Assembly (NCBI GenBank): GCA_018268675.1
Contig: JAFDWB010000018.1
Location: 1-64,000, forward strand
Length of the DNA: 64,000 nt
Reading direction: 5' to 3'
Source: Actinomycetota bacterium
GTDB taxonomy: Bacteria > Actinomycetota > Thermoleophilia > Solirubrobacterales > 70-9
Part shown: positions 23,925-32,270 of the stretch, one piece after another
Position numbering within the stretch: the first letter of the stretch is position 1
Layout of the letters: every line of letters begins with the position of its first letter
Position numbers and translations under genes: made by a program
Notes under the pieces: model-generated
Seen by the model: only the letters and a program-made list of their open reading frames with translations
Databases searched by the model: none
What the model was told of the DNA's origin: nothing

Positions 23925-25969
23925 ACGTGCAGAGTAGTGACTTGACGGGGTTGTTCAGCGAGGGGCGTATCGGGCCGCTGACCATGCGGAATCGGCTTCT
24001 GCTCACCTCGATGGACGATGCGATGGCGGGGCGCGACGGGTCCGTCACCCGACAGAAGATCGAGTGGTTTCGTCGCAAGGCGCAGGGGGGGATCGGGTGG
24101 ATCCAGACCGGCTACCTCTATGTGACGCCACGAGGGCGCGGTGCCACGTGGTTCCAGGGCGGCATCGATCGCGACGAGTTGGTCCCGGGGTTGGCGGAGT
24201 TGGTGTCGGCGGTGCGCGAGCACGACGTCCGCATCGGCGCGCAGCTCGTGCATGCGGGTCGCCAGACGAAGAGCGCCTACCTCGACGGCCTCCCGCCCGA
24301 GGGCCCGTCAGCGGTGCCCGATGCCGTGCTCGGCGAGACGCCGGTGGCGATGACCGTCGAGCGGATCTCGGAGGTCGTCGATGCGTTCGCCGCCGCCGCG
24401 GGCCGCGCGCAGGCCGCCGGCTTCGACCTGGTCGAGATCCACGGTGCCCACGGCTACCTCCACCACTCCTTCTTCTCGCCCACCTCGAACCACCGGGAGG
24501 ACGAGTACGGCGGCTCGCTCGAGAACCGCGCGCGGTTCAGCGTCGACACGGTCCGCGCCGTGCGCGAGGCCGTGGGCGAGGATTTCGTGCTGGGGTACAG
24601 GATCTCGGCCGACGAGTTCCGCGAGGACGGGTTCACGCTCGAGGAGGCGCTGCGCGTCGTCCCGATGTTGGAGGACGCCGGCATCTCCTACATCAACGTC
24701 TCGGCGGCCACCTACGAGTCGTCCGGGATGATGGTCGCGCCGATGTTCATCGGCCCGGGGCAGCTCGAGCATCTCGCCGCCGCCGTGCGGAAGATCGCGT
24801 CGGTCCCCGTCGTCACCTGCGGCCGCTACAACACCCCCGAGCTGGCCGAGCGGGCGCTTGCCGCGGGCAGTGCCGACTTCGTGGCCCTCGGGCGCGCGCT
24901 CGTCGCCGACCCGGACTTCCCCGCGAAGGCGCAGGCGGGCCGGTCCGCCGACATCCGACCATGCGTTGCCTGCAACCAGGCGTGTCTGGACCGGTGGACG
25001 AGCGGCCTCGACATCGGCTGCGTCGGCAATCCGGAGGCCGGTCGCGAGTCGCTCGCGGGCTGGGCGACGATCGAGCGGCGGCGGCCGTCCGGCGAATCGA
25101 CGCTCGTCATCGGTGGCGGGCCCGCCGGGCTGGAGGCGGCTCGCACCGCCGCGCTGCTCGGGAACGAGGTGGAGCTGTGGGAGCGGGCCGGCGCGCTCGG
25201 CGGGCAGCTCGCGCTCGCTGCGGAGGCCGACCCGAGCAGCGATTGGGCGCGGTTGATCCAGTGGTTCGAGCGGCAGCTGCGCGACCTCGGCGTCGCCGTC
25301 CGCCTGGGGCGCGAGGCGGGCGCCGAGGATGTGGTCGCGGCGACGGCCGACCACCTTGTCATCGCCACCGGTGCCCGGTCCGTGCCGCCCCTCTGGCCGG
25401 CCGGCTCGCAGGGCCCGAAGGTCATCGACGCATTCGCGGCCCTGGCGCCGACGGCGGAGATCGGGCGGCGGGTCGTGGTCGTCGGCGGGACGACGATCGA
25501 CTGTCGAGTCGCCCTCTCGCTTGCCGGGCGCGGCCACGAGGTGACGATCGTCGCCGGTGGCCACAGCCGGCTCGAGGATCCGGACGATGCTGACCTGGCG
25601 TACGACGTCGTCGGCCCGGTCGTGCGGGCGCACCTGCTCGAAGAACTCGGCGAGCGCGTGACCACGGTCACCCGCCGGCGGGTCAAGCGCATCACCGCTG
25701 ACGGTGTCGTCCTCGATCTGGCCGGGACTGCATCGCCACACCTTGGTGAGGTCCGCGTCGGCGATGTCGACGAGAGCGTCGTCGGCGCGGACACCGTCGT
25801 CGCAGGCGAGCGGGTCCCGGAGCGGGGGCTCTACGACGCGGTGAACTCGTCGGGCGCGATCGTCTCCGTGGTGGGCGACGCGCTGACACCTTGCACCGTG
25901 GCGGAGGCGACCGCGACCGGTGCCGAGGCCGTCCGCCGCCACGCCGGCCTTTTCGTCGTCGGGGCTTAG
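23918..25969 (+). CDS. Old-Yellow-Enzyme-type NADH:flavin/iron-sulfur reductase (2,4-dienoyl-CoA reductase-like)
   Basis: The protein is 683 aa. An N-terminal FMN-binding TIM barrel (residues ~8-335) carries GAQLVHAGRQ, VEIHGAHGYLHHSFFSPTSN and EYGGSLENRARF. It is followed by a 4Fe-4S motif CVACNQACLDRWTSGLDIGC (about 349-368) and a pyridine-nucleotide/FAD domain beginning TLVIGGGPAGLEAARTAALL. This is the three-domain design of 2,4-dienoyl-CoA reductase, trimethylamine dehydrogenase and related 2-enoate reductases, which reduce activated C=C bonds. The substrate is unknown; it opens the catabolic region and converges with the molybdoenzyme gene. Confidence 0.88.
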   Translation: MNHVQSSDLTGLFSEGRIGPLTMRNRLLLTSMDDAMAGRDGSVTRQKIEWFRRKAQGGIGWIQTGYLYVTPRGRGATWFQGGIDRDELVPGLAELVSAVREHDVRIGAQLVHAGRQTKSAYLDGLPPEGPSAVPDAVLGETPVAMTVERISEVVDAFAAAAGRAQAAGFDLVEIHGAHGYLHHSFFSPTSNHREDEYGGSLENRARFSVDTVRAVREAVGEDFVLGYRISADEFREDGFTLEEALRVVPMLEDAGISYINVSAATYESSGMMVAPMFIGPGQLEHLAAAVRKIASVPVVTCGRYNTPELAERALAAGSADFVALGRALVADPDFPAKAQAGRSADIRPCVACNQACLDRWTSGLDIGCVGNPEAGRESLAGWATIERRRPSGESTLVIGGGPAGLEAARTAALLGNEVELWERAGALGGQLALAAEADPSSDWARLIQWFERQLRDLGVAVRLGREAGAEDVVAATADHLVIATGARSVPPLWPAGSQGPKVIDAFAALAPTAEIGRRVVVVGGTTIDCRVALSLAGRGHEVTIVAGGHSRLEDPDDADLAYDVVGPVVRAHLLEELGERVTTVTRRRVKRITADGVVLDLAGTASPHLGEVRVGDVDESVVGADTVVAGERVPERGLYDAVNSSGAIVSVVGDALTPCTVAEATATGAEAVRRHAGLFVVGA

Positions 25970-28137
25970 GGAAGTCGGTCGATGCGGCAGGGGATGCCGC
26001 GGAGGACCCAGGCGCCCATCACCGGCTCGCAGGCTCCGGGGTCGGACACCGTGCACATGTTGACGTTGGTCCGGTGGAACCCGAATGGATCGTCGGGGTC
26101 GTCGGCGCGCTCCGGGTACCACCAGCGGTCGGCGTGCACGACACCCGGCGGCAACTCCTCGGTGAGGCGGGCGATCTGGCTGACCTCCCCGCGCGGCGTC
26201 GAGATCAGGATCCATTCGCCGTCCTCGATCCCGAGCGCGGCAGCCGTCTCGGGGTGGACGGCGGCGAGCGGGTGCGGGTTCTGCTCGCGGAAGGCCGGCA
26301 TCTGCTGGGTGTGTTGGTGGAAGCCCTCGATCACCCGCCCGCCGGTGGTCAGGACGAGGGGGAAGTCGGCGGCCTCGTGGTCCTCGAAGACAGGGGTTTC
26401 ATGGGAGGGGAGGGGATCGAGTCCCCAGCGCTCCAGCAGCGAAGAGCGCAGCTCGACCTTGCCCGAAGGGGTCCCGAATCGGTCGGGGAGCGGGTCGACC
26501 GCCGTTCCCAGCATCGGCCCCTCGTGTTCGCAGACCTCGGCGAAGCTGAGCCCGGCGGGCTCCAACCACTCGTCCCAAAGTTCCTCCACCGAGTCCGGCC
26601 AGCGGTCGGCCTGTCCGAGGCGGCGGCCGAGGTCGCGCCAGAAGTCGTAGTCACTTGGCCGGCCCGCCTCGAGCACGGCGCGCTCGGCGGCGACGAAGTC
26701 TCCGGCGTACCCCACATAGCCGTAGCCGACCGAGTAGTAGGGCTTTTCGAGCCAGTGGGCCGCGGGCAGCAGGTAGTCGGCCAGGCTCGAGGTCTTGTTC
26801 AGGAAGAGGTCGTGCGCGACCAGCAGCTCGAGGTTCTCGCTGCGGAGCGCCCGCTCCACCGCGACCGCGTCGGCGCTCGAGCCGAGGGCGTTGTGGCACT
26901 GCAGGATCAGTGCCTTCACCGGATAGGGATCAGCTTTGGAGATCGCCCGCCAGAGCGAGGGCTCGTGCGCGCTCCCGAACCAGCTCATCGTGTGCCGACC
27001 CGTCGGCCAGCGGCCCGCGACGGCCTCGCCGAGCTCCTCCTGCCCGGCGCCGCTGATCGGGAACTCGCGGGCGCCGAGGCGCTTCGCCCGCTGCTCCGGG
27101 GCCAGCTCCTCGCAGGCGACCGCGTCCCCGTTGGCGACGATCCGCGGCGGCGGCCCCGCGAGCGCGTGGCCCCCTTCGACCCCGAGCGAGCCGCAGATCG
27201 CGATCAGGCAGGCCAGCGCGCGACCGGTCTGCACGGCGCCGCCGCTCTGGCAGAGGGCGTTGCCGCCGCGGACGATCGTCGGGCCGTTCTCACCCAGCAG
27301 GCGCGCGGTCGCGACGACCTGGCCCGCGGGTATCCCGGTGACCCCTTCGACGACGGCGGGCGGATAGTCGCGCGCCCGCGCTGCGAGGTCCTCGAAACCC
27401 ACGGTGGCGCGCTCGACGAACGCCCGGTCGTAGAGTTCCTCATCGATCAACACATGGATCAGCCCCAGCGCCAGGGCCGCGTCGGTGCCGGGGGTGATCT
27501 GCAGGAACGCATCCGCTTTTCGCGTCTCGCGGGTCCGCTGGGGGTCGATCACGACGAGCTTCGCCCCCGCCTTCCGCGAGGCCGCCATCGCCCCCCAGAG
27601 GAGCGGCATCGAGGCGCTCGGGCGAAAGCCCCAGAGCACTTCGCAGCCGGTGACCCCGGGGACGGGACGGCCGAACATCGCCGGCCCCCAGCCGTAGGTC
27701 AGCGCCTCGGCGACCGCGTTGGGGCCGAAGCAGACCTTGTCCTGGCCGACGATGTTGGGGCTGCCGAAGATGTTCATGAAGCGCTCGCCAAGCCCCCAGT
27801 CGGCGGCGTGCAGGGTGCCGATGCCGTGGGCGAGCGTCTCGCGACCGTGCTCCTCGGTCAGCCGCTCGATCGTCGCCGCGATCTCGTCGAGCGCCTTGTC
27901 CCAGTCGATCTCCCGCCACTCGCCGCCACCCCGCGGGCCGACCCGTCTTAGCGGCTTGGAAAGGCGGTCCGGGTGGTGTTGGAGGTGCAGCGCGGCGGCC
28001 CCCTTCTTGCAGATGAATCCGCCGCTGATCGGGTCGGCGCGGTTCCCGGTGAGGCGGACCACCTGCCCATCCTCGACCTCGGCGAGCACCCCGCATTGCT
28101 GCGAGCACCCGGTGCATACGGCCCGCTTTCTACTCAT
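25966..28137 (-). CDS. Molybdopterin oxidoreductase, DMSO reductase family
   Basis: The protein is 723 aa. The N-terminal 4Fe-4S motif uses Cys8, Cys11, Cys15 and Cys43 (CTGCSQQC, FICKKG). A likely Mo-ligand Cys136 lies in GQDKVCFGPNAV. Bis-MGD-binding patterns include VIDPQRTRETRKADAFLQI, TRGGNAL-like IVRGGNALCQ and the C-terminal AAALGIEDGEWILISTPRGE. No Tat signal is seen, so it is cytoplasmic. The family includes formate dehydrogenases, hydroxylating and transhydroxylating enzymes and acetylene hydratase; the substrate cannot be told. It overlaps the 23918 gene's stop by 4 nt and the next minus-strand gene by 8 nt. Confidence 0.88.
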   Translation of the reverse strand: MSRKRAVCTGCSQQCGVLAEVEDGQVVRLTGNRADPISGGFICKKGAAALHLQHHPDRLSKPLRRVGPRGGGEWREIDWDKALDEIAATIERLTEEHGRETLAHGIGTLHAADWGLGERFMNIFGSPNIVGQDKVCFGPNAVAEALTYGWGPAMFGRPVPGVTGCEVLWGFRPSASMPLLWGAMAASRKAGAKLVVIDPQRTRETRKADAFLQITPGTDAALALGLIHVLIDEELYDRAFVERATVGFEDLAARARDYPPAVVEGVTGIPAGQVVATARLLGENGPTIVRGGNALCQSGGAVQTGRALACLIAICGSLGVEGGHALAGPPPRIVANGDAVACEELAPEQRAKRLGAREFPISGAGQEELGEAVAGRWPTGRHTMSWFGSAHEPSLWRAISKADPYPVKALILQCHNALGSSADAVAVERALRSENLELLVAHDLFLNKTSSLADYLLPAAHWLEKPYYSVGYGYVGYAGDFVAAERAVLEAGRPSDYDFWRDLGRRLGQADRWPDSVEELWDEWLEPAGLSFAEVCEHEGPMLGTAVDPLPDRFGTPSGKVELRSSLLERWGLDPLPSHETPVFEDHEAADFPLVLTTGGRVIEGFHQHTQQMPAFREQNPHPLAAVHPETAAALGIEDGEWILISTPRGEVSQIARLTEELPPGVVHADRWWYPERADDPDDPFGFHRTNVNMCTVSDPGACEPVMGAWVLRGIPCRIDRLP

Positions 28138-29053
28138 CCATCCCGGTCGTGCTCGCCGCCAGCGAGCGCGGGTCGCGAGGCGGCCAGCCGCCGAGGTCGA
28201 CGGCGCGGAGGAAGTCCCCGACCAGGCGGTTGAAGAGCTCAGGCTCCTCGAGGTTGCAGGTGTGCCCGGTCCGCGGCAGCATCGCCAGGCCGGCCGCCGG
28301 GATCGTCCGCTTGAGCATCAGGCTCGCCTCCAGGCAGCCCTCGTCTTCGTCCCCGGTCACCAGGAGGGTGGGGACGGGCATTTCGGCGAGCTCGTCCTGG
28401 AGGGCATAGAGCGACGGCCGCCCCGCCTGGACCCCGCGCATCGTCAGCTCGGCGCCGAGCGGGTCGTGTTCGGCGAGCTGGCGGGCGAATTCCTCCCATC
28501 CCGATGGATCCTTGCGCTGGAACTGGACCCGCGTCGGCCCGACCGCGTAGCGCTCGGCGACCGCCGCCGAGCCTTCCGCGGCGAAGGCGTCGGCGATCTT
28601 GCCGGACTCGGCCCGGAAGGCCTCGACGCGCTCCGGCTGGGCGCCGTAGCCGCAGCCGGCGACGACCAGCGAGCGGGCGCGGGAGGGGTGCTCGAGGCCG
28701 AGGTGCAGGGTCGCGAATCCGCCCATCGACACGCCGACCACGTGCGCGGCCGCGAGCTCCAGCGCGTCGAGCACGTCGATCGCGTCGGCGACCGCGCGCT
28801 CCTGCGAGTAGGCGTCGGGATCCCTGGGGACTTCCGAAGGTGGATACCCGCGGGCCGCGTAGGTGATGCAGCGGTAGTTGCGGGAGAAGGCGCGGACCTG
28901 CGGCTGCCAGCTGCGGTGATCCCCGGCGAACTCGTGCAGGAACAGGATCGGGTCGCCCTGTCCGACCTCTTCGACGTGAATTCCCGTCCCATCAGACGCC
29001 CGAATCGGCACGCTCACTCCTCTCGTCGGCAGCATTTCCCTACGTCTTGTCAT
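28130..29053 (-). CDS. Alpha/beta hydrolase (enol-lactonase / N-formylmaleamate deformylase-like)
   Basis: The protein is 307 aa from ATG 29053 (301 from the internal ATG 29035). It has the oxyanion-hole strand PILFLHEFAGDHRSW, the nucleophile elbow GVSMGGFATLHLG with the catalytic Ser, the acidic residue in LLVTGDEDEG and His in LPRTGHTCNLEEP, a complete triad. Its relatives open lactones or hydrolyse C-N and C-C bonds in ring-degradation pathways. Given a NicX-like dioxygenase nearby, a deformylase role is conceivable but not shown. It shares its promoter region with the divergent enoyl-CoA hydratase. Confidence 0.82.
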   Translation of the reverse strand: MTRRREMLPTRGVSVPIRASDGTGIHVEEVGQGDPILFLHEFAGDHRSWQPQVRAFSRNYRCITYAARGYPPSEVPRDPDAYSQERAVADAIDVLDALELAAAHVVGVSMGGFATLHLGLEHPSRARSLVVAGCGYGAQPERVEAFRAESGKIADAFAAEGSAAVAERYAVGPTRVQFQRKDPSGWEEFARQLAEHDPLGAELTMRGVQAGRPSLYALQDELAEMPVPTLLVTGDEDEGCLEASLMLKRTIPAAGLAMLPRTGHTCNLEEPELFNRLVGDFLRAVDLGGWPPRDPRSLAASTTGMDE

Positions 29054-29066
29054 TTGGTATATCAAA
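29053..29066. promoter_or_regulatory. TTTGGTATATCAAA palindrome in a divergent promoter
   Basis: This 14-bp near-perfect palindrome lies exactly between two divergent genes: its last bases form the CAT of the hydrolase start on the minus strand, and the plus-strand ATG is at 29071. TATATC (29058-29063) is a plausible -10 seven bases before that ATG. The TTTGGTA half-site recurs at 29846, 38601 and, in reverse, at 46965-46992. Confidence 0.6.
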
Positions 29067-29070
29067 GCCC

Positions 29071-29841
29071 ATGACGTATGACGGGAAGAATCGGACCGGG
29101 GATCGGGAGCCCGGCGCGCTGCTGGTGTCCTCCGCGGACGGGGTCCTGCACCTCCGCCTGAACAGCCCCGCGCGCCGTAACCCGCTCTCATCGTCGGTCC
29201 TCCGCCGGCTGGTGGCCGAGGTCGCCGGTACCGACGCGGGGGTGATCGTGCTCGAGGGATCGAGGGACTGCTTCAGCGCCGGTGCCGACCTGGCCGAGAT
29301 CGAGGGCTCGCCGCGCGACGATCGGATCGACGACGAGGTCGCCGCCGCGGTCGCGGCGCTGCGCTCGACCGGTGCCGTCGTCATCGGCGCGATCGAGGGT
29401 CCTTGCATCGGCGCCGCCGTCGATCTGGCCTCGGCATTCGACCTGCGGATCGCTTCGGCAAGCGCCTTCTTCGAGGTCCCGGCCGTTCGACTCGGCCTGC
29501 TCTACAACCCCGCCGCCGTCGACGGCATGGTGCGCCGGCTGGGCCGGCCCGCCGTCTGTCGGCTGCTGTTGCTGGGCGAGCGCGTGGGCGCCGAGGAGGC
29601 GTTTCACCTGGGTGTCGTCGATCAGCTCACCGCCGCGGGCGCCGCAGGGGAGGTGGCGGGAAGCCTGGCACGCAAGGTGGCCGTGGCCGAGCTGCGCGAC
29701 GTTCGCGCGGCGACGAAGCGGTTGCTCGACGAGGTCGGTCGAGCCGGTTTCGACCCGACTGCCTGGCAGGCGCTGAGGGATCGGCACGCCGAATCGCCGG
29801 TCCGCCGAGATGCGCTCAGGCGTGTGACTGGGCCCGAGTGA
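29071..29841 (+). CDS. Enoyl-CoA hydratase/isomerase family protein
   Basis: The protein is 256 aa with crotonase motifs: RNPLSSSVLRRLV, the oxyanion-hole strand DCFSAGADLAEIEG, GAIEGPCIGAAVDLASAFDLRIAS (second oxyanion region) and FHLGVVDQL. The usual catalytic acids at the second site are not obvious (EVPAVRLGLLYNPAA), so hydratase, isomerase or hydrolase activity is open. The start at 29071 lies just after the palindrome and has no ribosome site, consistent with a leaderless message. Next on the strand is the acyl-CoA ligase. Confidence 0.82.
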   Translation: MTYDGKNRTGDREPGALLVSSADGVLHLRLNSPARRNPLSSSVLRRLVAEVAGTDAGVIVLEGSRDCFSAGADLAEIEGSPRDDRIDDEVAAAVAALRSTGAVVIGAIEGPCIGAAVDLASAFDLRIASASAFFEVPAVRLGLLYNPAAVDGMVRRLGRPAVCRLLLLGERVGAEEAFHLGVVDQLTAAGAAGEVAGSLARKVAVAELRDVRAATKRLLDEVGRAGFDPTAWQALRDRHAESPVRRDALRRVTGPE

Positions 29842-29845
29842 GATA

Positions 29846-29867
29846 TTTGGTAGATGGTATAACTAAT
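29846..29867 (+). promoter_or_regulatory. TTTGGTA-type promoter giving a leaderless acyl-CoA ligase mRNA
   Basis: The 22-bp site reads TTTGGTAGATGG followed by TATAACTAAT and is identical at 21 of 22 positions to 38601-38622. TATAAC (29858-29863) is a good -10, and the ATG at 29870 begins six bases after it, so the message should start at or next to the ATG. No ribosome site is present. Confidence 0.72.
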
Positions 29868-29869
29868 CC

Positions 29870-31483
29870 ATGACCCACCTGAACACTTCGGTGGTCCAGG
29901 CGGACCGGGACCGGGATCTGTGGCAGGTGCACGCAGGGCCGGGGGTGGACCTGCCGCGGCTGCTCGACGGCCTCCCGCGAGGATCGTTGCCCGAGGCCCT
30001 GCGGGACGGCGCCGAGCGACACCCGGACCTCCCGGCGCTGACCGTCGCCTGCGAGACCCTTACCTTCGGCGAGCTCGCCGGCGCGACGGCGAAGGTCGCC
30101 GGTTGGCTCCGCGGGCGGATCGACTCCCCGGGGCGGCGGCTACTGATCGCCGCGCCGACCTCGACCCGCCAGGTGCTGGCCTACCTCGGCGCGCTCCAGG
30201 CGCAGATGACCGTGGTGCCGGTGGACGCGGGCATCGGCCGGGAAGAGCTCGAGACCATCCTTATGGACGCCGAGCCGACCGTGACCTTCACCGAGGGCCC
30301 GGCCGCCGAGATCCTGGCGTCGATCGACCACCGGCCGGAGCTCGCCCTGAGCATCGACGAGGCGCTGCTGGCGCCCCCCCTGGCGGCGGCGCCACCGGTC
30401 GCGCCGATGATGCTGGCCTACACCTCCGGCTCCACCGGTCGGCCGAAGGGCGTGCTGCTGTCCCACGGGAACGTCCTCAGCTCGATCCGGGCGGCGATGG
30501 CCGCCTGGCGCTGGAGCCCCGACGACGTCCTGGTTCATTGCCTGCCGCTGTCCCACCAGCACGGGCTGAGCGGGGTCCACGCGGCGATCCTCGCCGGCTC
30601 CCACACCGTCGTCCTGCCTGCGTTCGACCCCGACAAGCTCGGCGCGGCGATCGAGGCCGAGCGGGCCACCGTCCTGTTCGGCGTGCCCGCGATCTACGCG
30701 CGGCTCGACGCCTGGGAGGGGGCGTCAGAAACCGACTTCTCCTCCTTGCGGCTGGCGGTGAGCGGTTCGGCCCCTCTCTCGCCCGAGCTGGCGGCGAGCG
30801 TCGAGGGCCGGCTCGGCATCTCGCTGCTCGAGCGCTACGGAAGCACCGAGGCGGGTCTCGATCTTTCAGCCGTGTATGACGGTGAGCGCCCGCCGGGATG
30901 CGTCGGCCTGCCGCTCCCCGGGGTGGAGGCGAAAGTGGTCGGCACCGACGGCGAGGATCTGAGCCACGGGACCGAGGGCGAGCTCGTGGTCAGAGGTCCC
31001 CAGGTCTTCGGTGGCTATTGGCGGCGCCCGGAGGAGGATGCTGCCGCCTTCCTCGGCGACGGCTGGTTCCGCACCGGGGACCTGGCCGAGTTCGACGGCG
31101 CTGAATGGCGGATCACCGGCCGCCTCAAGGAGCTGATCATCACCGGCGGGCTGAACGTGCATCCGGTCGAGGTCGAGCGCGTCCTCGAGCGGCACGACGG
31201 CCTCGCCCGGGTGGCGGTGGCCGGGGTCCCGTCTGAGCGGTGGGGCGAAGAAGTCGTCGCCTTCGTGATCCCGGCGGCGTCCACCGCCCCCGCCGAGAGC
31301 GAGCTGCTCCAGTACTGCCGGGCCCGGCTGGCGGCGTTCAAGTGCCCCAAGCGCGTGATCGTCGTAAGCGAGCTCCCCGTGAACTCGCTCGGAAAGGTCC
31401 AGCGAAGGAAGCTGGGAAAACTCGCCGTTGCCGATGGCGGTGCGGCTCAATCCACAAGGGAGTCAGATGGATCTGCAACTTGA
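29870..31483 (+). CDS. Acyl-CoA synthetase (class I adenylate-forming ligase)
   Basis: The protein is 537 aa. The AMP-binding P-loop MMLAYTSGSTGRPKGVLLSH (about residues 180-199), LERYGSTEAGLDLS (A5 motif), GWFRTGDLAEFDGAEWRITGRLKELIITGG (A7-A8) and the C-terminal catalytic Lys in NSLGKVQRRKLGKL identify a fatty-acid/aryl-CoA ligase. It would activate a carboxylic acid to its CoA thioester for the neighbouring hydratase and SDR. The next gene overlaps its 3' end by 17 nt. Confidence 0.9.
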   Translation: MTHLNTSVVQADRDRDLWQVHAGPGVDLPRLLDGLPRGSLPEALRDGAERHPDLPALTVACETLTFGELAGATAKVAGWLRGRIDSPGRRLLIAAPTSTRQVLAYLGALQAQMTVVPVDAGIGREELETILMDAEPTVTFTEGPAAEILASIDHRPELALSIDEALLAPPLAAAPPVAPMMLAYTSGSTGRPKGVLLSHGNVLSSIRAAMAAWRWSPDDVLVHCLPLSHQHGLSGVHAAILAGSHTVVLPAFDPDKLGAAIEAERATVLFGVPAIYARLDAWEGASETDFSSLRLAVSGSAPLSPELAASVEGRLGISLLERYGSTEAGLDLSAVYDGERPPGCVGLPLPGVEAKVVGTDGEDLSHGTEGELVVRGPQVFGGYWRRPEEDAAAFLGDGWFRTGDLAEFDGAEWRITGRLKELIITGGLNVHPVEVERVLERHDGLARVAVAGVPSERWGEEVVAFVIPAASTAPAESELLQYCRARLAAFKCPKRVIVVSELPVNSLGKVQRRKLGKLAVADGGAAQSTRESDGSAT

Positions 31484-32270
31484 CGGGAAAGTGGTCTTCG
31501 TCACGGGCGCCAGCAAGGGGATCGGGTTCGCGACCGCGAAGACGCTTCTCGGCGAGGGGGCCAAGGTGGCGATTGCCGCCCGCAACCGCGACGGCCTCGA
31601 CCGCGCGGTCGCGGAGTTGGACGGCGGCGAGGATCTGCTGGCGGTGCAGGCCGACATGACCGACCCGGACGACGTGGTGCGCGCGGTCGCGGAGGTGATC
31701 GCCGGGTTCGGCGGCATCGACGTCCTCGTCACCTGCGCGGGATCCTCGCCGGGAGGGCTGCTGGAGGAGCTCACCGAAGAGCAGTGGCTGGCGTCACTTA
31801 ACCTCAAGTTCATGGGCTACGTCCGCAGTTGCCGGGCTGTGCTCCCGCACATGCGCGAGCGGGGCGGCGGCAGCGTCGTGCTGGTGGTCGGCAACGACGG
31901 GCTCAAGCCGAGCTACTGGGAGATGACCGCCGGGGCCGCCAACGCCGCCGACATCAACTTCGCCTCCTCGATCGCCGAACAGTACGGACCCCAGGGGATC
32001 CGCATCAACACGATCAATCCGGGCCCGGTGGACACCGACCGTTGGGACGGTCTCGAGAAGGCTTTCGCGCGGGACAAGAAGGTCTCCCAGGACCGCGCCC
32101 GCGAACTGACCCTCTCGTCCCTGCCACTCGGTCGGATTTGCGGTCCGGAGGAGGTCGCCTCACTCGTCGCCTTCGTCGCCTCGCCGCTGGCGAGCTACCT
32201 GAACGGCGCCCACATCCCGGTCGACGGCGGGCAGCGCAAGGCGCTGATGGACGCGAAGGAGCCCGCATAA
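31467..32270 (+). CDS. SDR-family oxidoreductase with degenerate active site
   Basis: The protein is 267 aa, with ATG 31467 after AAGGGAG. The Rossmann motif FVTGASKGIGFATAK and VTCAGSSPGG (NNAG equivalent) are normal, as is the C-terminal PVDGGQRKAL. At the catalytic position, where SDRs have Tyr-x-x-x-Lys, the sequence reads EMTAGAANAADINFASS, with neither residue aligned; a Tyr lies earlier in SYWEMT. It may belong to a divergent SDR subgroup with altered chemistry, or be non-catalytic. It is translationally coupled to the CoxG-like gene. Confidence 0.83.
   Translation: MDLQLDGKVVFVTGASKGIGFATAKTLLGEGAKVAIAARNRDGLDRAVAELDGGEDLLAVQADMTDPDDVVRAVAEVIAGFGGIDVLVTCAGSSPGGLLEELTEEQWLASLNLKFMGYVRSCRAVLPHMRERGGGSVVLVVGNDGLKPSYWEMTAGAANAADINFASSIAEQYGPQGIRINTINPGPVDTDRWDGLEKAFARDKKVSQDRARELTLSSLPLGRICGPEEVASLVAFVASPLASYLNGAHIPVDGGQRKALMDAKEPA

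Noticed and set aside
24308-26215. 635-aa minus-strand frame across the reductase gene
   Set aside because: Shadow of the FMN/FAD enzyme; no domain of its own.
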